Positions 56,962-64,000 of a DNA stretch of 64,000 bases are shown piece by piece. The position numbers were made by a program, and so were the translations under genes. The stretch's first letter is position 1. Each line of letters begins with the position of its first letter. The notes beneath the pieces are model-generated. The model had not been told where the DNA came from. It ran no database searches and was given only the letters and a program-made list of their open reading frames with translations. This stretch comes from Candidatus Poribacteria bacterium (GTDB lineage: Bacteria > Poribacteria > WGA-4E > WGA-3G), in contig JAPPIG010000118.1 of the NCBI GenBank assembly GCA_028820635.1, positions 248,001 through 312,000 on the forward strand. The letters run 5' to 3'.

Positions 56962-58593
56962 TCAACCAATTGCTTCCCTCGCTTCCAATACCTTCGCAAC
57001 GACTGTTTTGACATCCTCTTCATCAACAAATGGGGATAGGATAAACGATTTTAAGGCGACAATTGGCTCTCCATAAGCAGTTTTACGGTAACAATCTGTT
57101 GTGGAGATGAAGACACCCCGACCTTCCATTGCCTCAGAATTCACATATTGAAAGATTTCTTTGTTGTATGCATTGTGTGCAATTAATATATCCCGATTGC
57201 CAGCATCCTCAAATTCCTGACGTTTGATTTCAAAGGTGTCCACACCGACTGGGTAAGCACGGAAAAGGGTAACGGTGCCAAAATTTCCACGGTTTAGTAC
57301 TGTCGTACCTTCATGTCCTTCCAGATGTTCCCGTAAAAGTTGCGTCATTTCAACGATGTGTCCAAGGATAGCACGCAATCCCTCTTCTCCAAACAATTTT
57401 AGATTCGCGAGTGCCGCAAGCACGCCTGTCCCTGCTCTTGAGGTTTCAAGCGTGAACATGCCGGGACGATACTGTCCAAAATGATAAAGATAAGGCATCT
57501 GTTCAGGTGAGCGTTTTAGCAAATCCAGATCAGTCCGATCTTTGACGAGAACGAGACTGGAAATATAAGGCGCAAAACCAGTTTTATGAAAGTCAATACC
57601 AACGGAATCTGCAAGGGAGAGATGTTGTATCCTCCTGCAAGCACCTGCTAAAGCGCGGATAGTACGCGGACGAAATCCTAAAGGGTTCTCCTCAAAATCG
57701 TAGTTGTTGAAAACAGACCATGCCCATCCGATGACAGCGTCAGCGTGAATATGCGGTTGGTAGTCAAGTTGAAATTCATCAACGAGAGTTTCCCGTAATG
57801 CTACGATGTGCAGTAAATTATCCAAACCGAAGGCATCGGTGGTACCCAACGTAGCAATAATACAAGCAATCTTTTTCTCGTCTGTAAGTGCTTTTCGGAG
57901 TTCTTGTTCAAGTAATTCAATGTCCATTTCATTTTCACTGGTTGTCGGAATGGTAATAAGATTGTTCGTTCCTATTCCGAGCCAACCCGTAATATTCGCA
58001 GCACAGTAATGTCCCGCATCTGAGACGAATACGACTGCATCTTCTGGCGTACCTTTATGCATCGTCTCTGGACATGCTTTTTCTAATCCGATTTTTACGC
58101 CATAGAGTGTCGTTCCTGTGCCACCAAAGGTAAATACACCACCCGACTGTTCCGCATCGTATCCGACCAACTGTGATGTCATCGCAATAACTTCAACCTC
58201 AGCTAACGCCACTAATTGACTGGATGCATCCCAACAAAGGTTAGGATTATGTAGAGAAGCGAGAAGTACCCCTATTAGACTCGGAATAGTTGTCGGTGCA
58301 ATTACATTTTGTTGTGTGCGGGGGTGTCCAAAGATAGTCATTCCTTGGAGATAACTCACAAGGTCGGTTGTTACCTCTTCAACTGTGGAAATATCTTCCG
58401 GTAATTCTGCCTTTTTTGCTGCGTCAAAATCTCCGGTTCCGATGCTGCCGAGAAACGGCAGATGCGTCTTTAGTGTGTCTACCTGATCTAAGGCACGCAT
58501 CATGGAATGTATAAAATATGAATCGTGTATGGTGTTGGATATTGGTTGAGGAAAGGCAAGTCTTATTTCATCTAAAATTTTTCGGTATGTCAT
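56962..58593 (-). CDS. Group-II PLP-dependent decarboxylase (glutamate/aromatic amino-acid type)
   Basis: PLP decarboxylase of the Glu/Tyr/diaminobutyrate family. The cofactor site is clear: HADAVIGWAW (His-x-Asp-Ala, about residue 280) and the PLP lysine in DFHKTGFAPY (about 334). 543 residues. The N-terminus has a PEDISTVEEVTTDLVSYL region usual in this family. Substrate options are glutamate, aspartate, tyrosine or diaminobutyrate; the sequence does not decide. SD AGGATA precedes ATG 58593; TTGAAA, 18 nt, TATCAT upstream is a plausible promoter on the minus strand. Confidence 0.92.
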   Translation of the reverse strand: MTYRKILDEIRLAFPQPISNTIHDSYFIHSMMRALDQVDTLKTHLPFLGSIGTGDFDAAKKAELPEDISTVEEVTTDLVSYLQGMTIFGHPRTQQNVIAPTTIPSLIGVLLASLHNPNLCWDASSQLVALAEVEVIAMTSQLVGYDAEQSGGVFTFGGTGTTLYGVKIGLEKACPETMHKGTPEDAVVFVSDAGHYCAANITGWLGIGTNNLITIPTTSENEMDIELLEQELRKALTDEKKIACIIATLGTTDAFGLDNLLHIVALRETLVDEFQLDYQPHIHADAVIGWAWSVFNNYDFEENPLGFRPRTIRALAGACRRIQHLSLADSVGIDFHKTGFAPYISSLVLVKDRTDLDLLKRSPEQMPYLYHFGQYRPGMFTLETSRAGTGVLAALANLKLFGEEGLRAILGHIVEMTQLLREHLEGHEGTTVLNRGNFGTVTLFRAYPVGVDTFEIKRQEFEDAGNRDILIAHNAYNKEIFQYVNSEAMEGRGVFISTTDCYRKTAYGEPIVALKSFILSPFVDEEDVKTVVAKVLEAREAIG

Positions 58594-58866
58594 TTTTATC
58601 CTAAAGTGAAGTGTGTTTCTACAGATACTTGCCTCAGAGAGTGCGTATTTTGTGGATAGGGTTGAGGGTTTAGATATGAAGACGTATCTGTGTTTTATGT
58701 TAAATATGATAACATTTCACTTTAGGGATTTTCAATGTGAATTGTGGAAGGGTTCTGTAAATCAATCGCATATAAGAGGTTTTGAATTGTAGAAAATAAG
58801 TGTTTCTTATAGGATACAGTAAAAGGAGAGCACTTCAATTATACCTACGTCGCATCAATGGTACGC

Positions 58867-59832
58867 TCAGTTACCAATGATCGCGTCCGGTAAATTGCGA
58901 TATCTTCCCACGTGTCGACTTTCTGTCATATTTAAAGTAAACAAGTTTGGCTTAAATTGACCGTTTTTCTCAAAGAGATCAAATCCTTTATCTACCCGAA
59001 TAATAGCGTGTTGTGTTTCCAAATATCTTGCATGGAAGATACGCCCGCGATTTATCTTTATCAAGAATTTTATTGGCCAAGGAAATTGGCTCTTTATAGG
59101 TGTTATGATTTCCTTAACTATCCTTTCATGCTGGATCTGAATATTTCTACCTCTACTGGTATATATTTCTACACTTCCAGTCCCTTTCTGAGACGCAAAA
59201 AAACCGTGTTTTTCCCAAAGGGACAAAATATATTCAATACCTTCTCGGAACTCCCCTGTATTGTTGCCTTTTCCAATATATGGATCGTAAAATCGTAACC
59301 ATTTTGTGAAACGTACCGTACGCTTGATAAACTTATCCACTTCCGATCTGGGAAGTGTATCTATTGGTCCCAATCCGTCAACATACCTCTGACGACATTT
59401 TTCAAAATCGCTGTCTCGATATTCGGATAATGGAACAATACCTGCATCATCTTTTTGTACAGACTTCAGCGTTTTCAGGCTATCTTCACCGACAATTAAC
59501 GCATCAGTTTTGGTATCAGTTTTCAGTTGTAATGCCAAATCTAACAAATTTGACGGTGATTTGCCATTTGACGATGGTGGAATCGCTATGGTTCGTCTTG
59601 TTTTCTTTTTAAGCAAGAGTTCTGCTATCTTGATTTGCAATTGTTGTCCAAATTTGTCTGGTAGAGATTTAATTTGACTGATAAGAGCATTTTGTAATCT
59701 TCTTCCCGAGTCAACAATCAGTAAACCATTTCTCTCAATGCCATCCAAGAAAACTTCTGCCTGTATCCTATCAACCGCATTAAAATGACTTGCATCAAAC
59801 GCGGAAGGATCAGGGACCGCACTGACCAGCAT
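58867..59832 (-). CDS. PIN-like / MIT_C phospholipase-D-like protein of the AAA operon
   Basis: 321 residues; start ATG 59832 after AAGGAG, 17 bp downstream of the ATPase stop. The C-terminal half (about 165-305) follows the plan of the MIT_C phospholipase-D-like domain: RFYDPYIGK (compare I-x-DPYI), VEIYTS, then FHARYLETQHAIIRVDKGFD (compare HDRE...IKIGRGLD). The HKD catalytic pair of true PLDs is not seen. The N-terminal half (about 20-140) has NGLLIVDSGRRL and TDALIVGEDS, suggestive of a PIN-like nuclease fold, but with only part of the expected acidic residues visible. Context makes it the likely effector of the neighbouring ATPase. Assignments are from motif comparison only. Confidence 0.6.
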   Translation of the reverse strand: MLVSAVPDPSAFDASHFNAVDRIQAEVFLDGIERNGLLIVDSGRRLQNALISQIKSLPDKFGQQLQIKIAELLLKKKTRRTIAIPPSSNGKSPSNLLDLALQLKTDTKTDALIVGEDSLKTLKSVQKDDAGIVPLSEYRDSDFEKCRQRYVDGLGPIDTLPRSEVDKFIKRTVRFTKWLRFYDPYIGKGNNTGEFREGIEYILSLWEKHGFFASQKGTGSVEIYTSRGRNIQIQHERIVKEIITPIKSQFPWPIKFLIKINRGRIFHARYLETQHAIIRVDKGFDLFEKNGQFKPNLFTLNMTESRHVGRYRNLPDAIIGN

Positions 59833-59849
59833 ATATACAACTCCTTACA

Positions 59850-61448
59850 CTATCTCAGTTCACGAAGACGTTCGGGAAAAAATCCATCAGGCCAATCATC
59901 AATAAAATCACCTTCTTCGTCAAGGCGCAAGCGTTGTGCTTCTGCACCTTCAGGCCCACGGCTGACATAGATAACCGAGACATCTTCTGGTTTGATTTTC
60001 TTTTCATAGACGAGGCGTTGCAGACGTAAAATCAAATGTTCACTGTGAGTCTCAACAATTATTTGATTTCCACGTGTAACGGATTCAACTAACAAGTCAC
60101 CAAGATCCGCTTGTAACTTAGGATGTACGTGAACTTCTGGTTGTTCAATTGAAATGATTCGTTCCTCTGAAACCAAGCTTTGGACAACAAAGGGAAGAAG
60201 TTGACTTATACCGAAACCAACATCTGGCAGAGCAACATTTACATGTTTTTTTCGACGTGTATCTATAAACCTTACCTCAAAAAGATCGCCTGCATCGGTT
60301 TTTACAGGTTTTACCTCTAACTCATAACCAATTTCAAGTCGTTCAAGCCATTTATTGGTTTCCTTAACCAATTCGCGGCGACGGTAGAGTAGATCTGGGA
60401 GTAGATCTCCTCTATATCCGACATCTTGAGGACTGGTGCCTCTAAAAATATACCATCTTTCTGGCGGTCTTCGAAAAGGTCCCATTGGAAAAAGAGATAC
60501 TAGAACTTGATCCAATGCATTACCTGCTGCCATAGCAAGTTCATTGAGGTCAAACACCGTATCATCATATCGGAGGCGGGCTAACGGACGATCTCCTAGC
60601 ATAATAGGATTCCTATTAACTCGTCTGATTCCAACTGGCAGAAAACTCTGTAATATTAAGACCGTGTTTATCTCTTCACTATGTCTTTTGGATATGTAGT
60701 TTTTTAAATCAAAGTCTGAGGATAAAAAATCAATTTGCTCCTCCAAGAAGCCAAGAGCTTCTTGGAAAAGTCTCTTATCATTTTCCTGATTTTTCGGGTT
60801 AGAATCGCTTTTTGCGTTTAGATACGACTTATTTTCTTCAAGTTTTCTAAGTATTTCGCGTTTATTCTGTTTACAATGTTCAAATTCTGATTCCCAGTAT
60901 TCTGGTTCTTCAGTTAACCAGACACAATTTGCCTCGGTTGATGTTGAGGATAACAAAGAGCGGGGCACACTGTCAAAATCTGTGGTTGATTCCTCTGTTT
61001 CTTTGGTTGTGCCGAAAGGTCGAAATCTGGCAATACACCTAGTAGGTTCTCTAAAGTAAACTTCAATCTGATCTAAAAAGATCTCCTCTTTAAGGGAAGG
61101 TCTCTTGAAGCTCAATTCGATAGCGATTTTGTTTTTTTGACATGGTAAGCGGCGTATGTCTCTTTTACTTACTGTAGCTTCAACACGAAACGAAAGCGTA
61201 CGTTGCAGGTCATGGTCGAAAAGCAGCTCCTTAAAACTACCAAGATTGACAATACCATTTTCAGATTGAGGCAGCAGCGAAACCCCTGGCTCTCGACTTT
61301 CCCGGGTTTGTTTAAGCAAATTGAGTGCTTGCAGAATTGAACTCTTCCCCGCACTGTTTTCACCGAAAATCAGTGTTATTGGCGCAAATGGAATACATGC
61401 ACGTTCTCCGAACGCTTTGAAATTTTCTAATTCCAGTGAGTGAAGCAT
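59850..61448 (-). CDS. AAA-family SMC/OLD-like ATPase with DUF3696-type C-terminus
   Basis: 532 residues. Walker A GENSAGKSS (29-37), Walker B with ISIEQPEVHVHP (about residue 425), and the following VETHSEHLILRLQ segment, all in the order of RecF/SMC-like ATPases of the AAA_15/AAA_21 type. The C-terminus (GFFPERLREL, after LDEEGDFIDDWPD) is characteristic of DUF3696. The middle holds a charged coiled-coil (about 185-250). No TOPRIM domain is fused, unlike OLD nucleases. Such ATPases act as sensors or motors in several two-gene phage-defence systems. SD GGAGAA precedes ATG 61448. It is the first gene of the pair, with its own strong promoter. Confidence 0.85.
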   Translation of the reverse strand: MLHSLELENFKAFGERACIPFAPITLIFGENSAGKSSILQALNLLKQTRESREPGVSLLPQSENGIVNLGSFKELLFDHDLQRTLSFRVEATVSKRDIRRLPCQKNKIAIELSFKRPSLKEEIFLDQIEVYFREPTRCIARFRPFGTTKETEESTTDFDSVPRSLLSSTSTEANCVWLTEEPEYWESEFEHCKQNKREILRKLEENKSYLNAKSDSNPKNQENDKRLFQEALGFLEEQIDFLSSDFDLKNYISKRHSEEINTVLILQSFLPVGIRRVNRNPIMLGDRPLARLRYDDTVFDLNELAMAAGNALDQVLVSLFPMGPFRRPPERWYIFRGTSPQDVGYRGDLLPDLLYRRRELVKETNKWLERLEIGYELEVKPVKTDAGDLFEVRFIDTRRKKHVNVALPDVGFGISQLLPFVVQSLVSEERIISIEQPEVHVHPKLQADLGDLLVESVTRGNQIIVETHSEHLILRLQRLVYEKKIKPEDVSVIYVSRGPEGAEAQRLRLDEEGDFIDDWPDGFFPERLRELR

Positions 61449-61470
61449 CAGATTCTCCTAATTGACTATT

Positions 61471-61536
61471 GTCCCTCAATCTCTCTGGTATTTTGTAGAC
61501 GTCTGTCTAAGGTGCCGTCAAACCTATCAGAGGGAC
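61471..61536. promoter_or_regulatory. Structured leader of the AAA operon
   Basis: GTCCCTC (61471-61477) and GAGGGAC (61530-61536) form an inverted repeat. Within it TAGACgtctGTCTA (61496-61509) is an operator-like dyad. Both lie between promoter and ATG 61448. Confidence 0.5.
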
Positions 61537-61548
61537 GTATTCAAGAAT

Positions 61549-61577
61549 AGTATACGAACTTTGAACAGATTTGTCAA
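61549..61577 (-). promoter_or_regulatory. Strong sigma-70-type promoter for the AAA/MIT_C operon
   Basis: Minus-strand TTGACA (61577-61572), 17 nt, TATACT (61554-61549), about 100 nt before ATG 61448. Confidence 0.75.
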
Positions 61578-61650
61578 TATCACCGTAAATTCTCAGCAAG
61601 CAATTTATCAATTTGACTGCTGAGTTCATGATTGGCAAGAGACCTAAAAC

Positions 61651-62940
61651 TTAAGGCGTATCCGAATGTTCAAGCACGGCATTAAGCTGACCCATCACTT
61701 TGTGAAATGCTTCAACGTAATAAGACATCAACTCAAGGTCGTTGGGTGGATTGACATCAAAGATGTAGCAGTGAGAGTCCATGAATTCAACAGCTTTAGG
61801 ATAGTCCTCAGTCTTGTATTCAACAGTCGATTGATTGCATCGCCACGGGCAGCCTGTCCCGTAACCGATCCGATTCTGGAAAATCTCTTGCGATGGAACG
61901 GGAAGCCGTTGCCACTGTCCAGTCGGCACTCCTTCAGCGCGTAGTGCCGCTTGCACCTTCTCACGCAAGGTGCGTGCGGGAATATCTAATCCCAACGCCT
62001 CTGGATCAAAACCGACGACGTAGTTGTAATAAACGGGTTCGCATTCCTTTGGCGTAACAGGCGTTTCAATGCCGTTAATCTCACTTAGATGTTCCGTGAG
62101 ATAGTGGCAATTTTCGATCCGCTTCGCATTGTTCACATCAAGTCGCTTGAGTTGGCTACGGATGAACGCCTGACTGAACATATCCCCACGATACATCCAT
62201 CCGAGTCCATACGCGTTGTATTCCTGTTCCTCGCGTTCTCTGCCCGGTACGACGATTTCCCCGAAATACTGTAACAATGCTGCGCGCTTGTAAATTTGCT
62301 CATCATCCGTTGTGAACAAACCACCTTGACAACCGCTACTCAATGTTTTGGAGGCTTGGGTGCTGTAACCTGCGGCATCACCGAATGCTCCACAAGGTTT
62401 TCCTTTATAGCGCGCACCGTGTGCCTGCGCGACATCTTCAATGACCTTCAGGTTATGTTTTTTAGCAATCGCTAAAATCGGATCCATATCCGCGGGCATG
62501 CCGTGAATATGAACAGGCAGAATCGCGCGAGTTCGCTCGGTGATTTTCGCCTCAATCTCATTCGGATCAATACAGTAGGTTACCGGGTCAATATCAACAA
62601 AGACAGGGATAGCGTTGTGATGGAGGACAGCTGCTGCCGTAGCCCAGAAAGTGAAGGCGGGAACAATGACTTCATTGCCCGGTTCAATACCGACACCTGC
62701 GACACATAGATGCAACGCAGCGGTCCCACTGTTGACCGGAATACAATATTCAACACCCATGTATTCCGCCCACTCCTTCGCGAGACCTTCGGATTGAATC
62801 CGTTGCTGTTCGGTAATTCTTTCGGAGGCGATAACCTCGGCAATCGCGTCCCTGTCAGATTGAGTAATCTCTGGCCACGGTTGAATTAACCCATCAGGGA
62901 CAGTCTTTTTTCCACCAGATATAGCGAGTTTTGCTGCCAT
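61651..62940 (-). CDS. DegT/DnrJ/EryC1/StrS-family aminotransferase
   Basis: PLP aminotransferase that usually acts on keto-sugars. PLP lysine in STQASKTLSSGCQGG (about residue 196); NSGTAALHLCVAGVG (about 70) and VIEDVAQAHGARY (about 165) are the family's substrate/PLP blocks. 429 residues, full length. Start ATG 62940 follows AAAAGGAGGT. It lies 46 bp downstream of gltX on the same strand. No other nucleotide-sugar genes are near, so its sugar pathway is unknown; involvement with surface polysaccharide made with the Wzz-like protein at 13057 is possible but distant. Confidence 0.92.
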   Translation of the reverse strand: MAAKLAISGGKKTVPDGLIQPWPEITQSDRDAIAEVIASERITEQQRIQSEGLAKEWAEYMGVEYCIPVNSGTAALHLCVAGVGIEPGNEVIVPAFTFWATAAAVLHHNAIPVFVDIDPVTYCIDPNEIEAKITERTRAILPVHIHGMPADMDPILAIAKKHNLKVIEDVAQAHGARYKGKPCGAFGDAAGYSTQASKTLSSGCQGGLFTTDDEQIYKRAALLQYFGEIVVPGREREEQEYNAYGLGWMYRGDMFSQAFIRSQLKRLDVNNAKRIENCHYLTEHLSEINGIETPVTPKECEPVYYNYVVGFDPEALGLDIPARTLREKVQAALRAEGVPTGQWQRLPVPSQEIFQNRIGYGTGCPWRCNQSTVEYKTEDYPKAVEFMDSHCYIFDVNPPNDLELMSYYVEAFHKVMGQLNAVLEHSDTP

Positions 62941-62986
62941 GAGTGACCTCCTTTTAGAGGTTTACGTACGCTACGGTGCAGTAGAC

Positions 62987-64000
62987 TCATAGATGCGCTA
63001 TTGCTTTTGGGATCCGCTTCAAAACCTCGTCTTTGCCGAGCAGCACAACAATGTCAAAGAGACTCGGTCCGAACGATGTCCCCGTCAGCGCGATCCGCAA
63101 CGCCTGCATCGCCGCGACGCGTTTGATGTCGTTTTCGTCTGTGTATTTCCAAATCACTGACTCAATCGTTTCTATGTCAAACGCAGGGATTTCTTCCAAA
63201 ATTTGTTGGAGATTTGTCAGAATTTCACAAGTTTTTTGCTTTTTCTCGTCTGAACCTCCCCACCATTTCTTGACGGCTTTCGATTCATACTCAAATTCAT
63301 CCGTAAAGAAATAGCGAGTTTGTGGGACAATATCTTGAAACGTTGTGAGGCGTTCTCCCACTGCTTCTACAATACTCTCCAGCCAGTCACGATCCTCCAC
63401 TGAATCCAATAAGCCTTCTTCCTGCCAGAATGGGATTACCGCATCCGTCCGTACTGCTACATCAAGTTGGTTAATATAGTGAGAGTTGAGCCACTCCAGT
63501 TTCTTAATATCAAAGACACTCCCACTTTTGCCAACCCGATCAAGATCAAATTTCTTGATGAGTTCATCAACAGAAAAGATTTCCTGCTTGTCATCGTAGG
63601 ACCAACCGAGTCGGACAACGAAGTTCAGCATTGCTTCGGGAAGATACCCTTGCTCACGGTAGCGGTTCACAGCAACGAGATCGCCGTGATGACGTTTGCT
63701 CATCTTCCTGCCACCACTATCCAGCACCAATGGAATATGCGCAAATTGTGGGACTTCTAAACCGAGGGCATTCGCAATTGCAATCTGCTTCGGTGTGTTA
63801 TTGAGATGCTCTGTTCCCCGAATGACGTGTGTTATCTGCATCTCCGCATCGTCAATAATGGAGGTGAGATTGTAGTTCGGCATCCCGTTTGAACGGACAA
63901 TTACCTCGTCCTCTAAGGTTTCGGGGTCAATATTGCGTGAACCGAGCACAATATCCTCAACAAGGATCGGTGTGTCAGGCATTTTTATACGAACGGTCGG
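62987..64000 (-). CDS. gltX: Glutamyl-tRNA synthetase, C-terminal part (cut by window edge)
   Basis: Charges tRNA-Glu. The reading frame is open through the last base (before the Met at 63982 it continues with PTVRIK), so the N-terminal third with the HIGH motif lies beyond the window. Visible: DEVIVRSNGMPNYNLTSIID, ITHVIRGTEHLNNTPKQI, the KMSKR signature in GGRKMSKRHHG, and the helical anticodon-binding domain. The Met at 63982 is internal, not a start. The C-terminus FGPSLFDIVVLLGKDEVLKRI is typical for GltX. Confidence 0.95.
   Translation of the reverse strand, partial: PTVRIKMPDTPILVEDIVLGSRNIDPETLEDEVIVRSNGMPNYNLTSIIDDAEMQITHVIRGTEHLNNTPKQIAIANALGLEVPQFAHIPLVLDSGGRKMSKRHHGDLVAVNRYREQGYLPEAMLNFVVRLGWSYDDKQEIFSVDELIKKFDLDRVGKSGSVFDIKKLEWLNSHYINQLDVAVRTDAVIPFWQEEGLLDSVEDRDWLESIVEAVGERLTTFQDIVPQTRYFFTDEFEYESKAVKKWWGGSDEKKQKTCEILTNLQQILEEIPAFDIETIESVIWKYTDENDIKRVAAMQALRIALTGTSFGPSLFDIVVLLGKDEVLKRIPKAIAHL

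Noticed and set aside
61549..61577. Toxin-antitoxin reading of the AAA operon
   Set aside because: The proteins are 532 and 321 residues, far larger than typical pairs, and neither resembles an antitoxin; a defence-type ATPase/effector pair fits better.

Overview
The window is bacterial, AT-leaning (by eye, low to mid 40s % GC), densely coding, and rich in secreted and lipoprotein genes, long WD40/PQQ/LamG-type propeller proteins and dispersed hairpin repeats. The mix (ThuA/LamG/sugar-dehydrogenase-like giant protein, a small bacterial-microcompartment cluster, lipoproteins with Gly/Ala-Cys lipoboxes, an outer-membrane-like protein ending in Phe, 14-blade WD40 paralogues) suits an uncultured diderm of the Candidatus Poribacteria / PVC-FCB neighbourhood. 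This assignment is inference from content, not a database result.

Layout. 0.3-7.9 kb: MsrP-like methionine sulfoxide reductase, a serpin lipoprotein, a von Willebrand A lipoprotein, then a tight run of envelope genes (MA-type peptidase, PPP-type phosphatase, TPR protein) and a small secreted protein. 8.0-9.8 kb: a three-gene microcompartment cluster (shell hexamer, PduL phosphotransacylase, HFCD-type flavoprotein). 10-14.5 kb: secreted or membrane proteins and a Wzz-type chain-length protein. 14.5-15.5 kb: a repeat-rich gap. 15.5-21.2 kb: a giant outer-membrane-like lipoprotein, then an ExbB fused to a carboxypeptidase-regulatory domain and two ExbD genes. 21.4-25.9 kb: glutamate synthase large subunit. 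26.3-31.5 kb: an internally deleted IS1595-type element, an iron-dependent alcohol dehydrogenase, a 145-bp MITE-like element, an orphan adenine methyltransferase and a PQQ/SH3/PD40 lipoprotein. 31.8-36.0 kb: the 1,373-residue ThuA-LamG-propeller protein. 36-48.7 kb: repeats, then metabolic genes (glyA, folC, hppA, ilvD, rluD, aldo/keto reductase) interrupted by three lipoprotein genes in duplicated, element-bounded DNA. 48.7-54.8 kb: three tandem 14-blade WD40 paralogues. 55-58.6 kb: a Ca2+/Na+ exchanger, a remarkable 83-nt tmRNA-like RNA without a tag region, and a PLP decarboxylase. 58.9-61.4 kb: a two-gene AAA ATPase (DUF3696-like) plus MIT_C/phospholipase-D-like protein operon with its own strong promoter, a candidate defence system. 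61.6-64 kb: a DegT aminotransferase and the 3' part of gltX, cut by the window edge.

Cross-cutting observations. (1) Dispersed hairpins with a GTAG foot and compensatory stem variants look like REP/REPIN elements; a second hairpin family also covaries and has inserted into one of them. (2) Many genes have near-consensus sigma-70 promoters with exactly 17-nt spacers, including one promoter module present twice. (3) The strongest leads for something undescribed are the tag-less tmRNA-like RNA at 56861-56943 and the AAA/MIT_C operon at 58867-61448.
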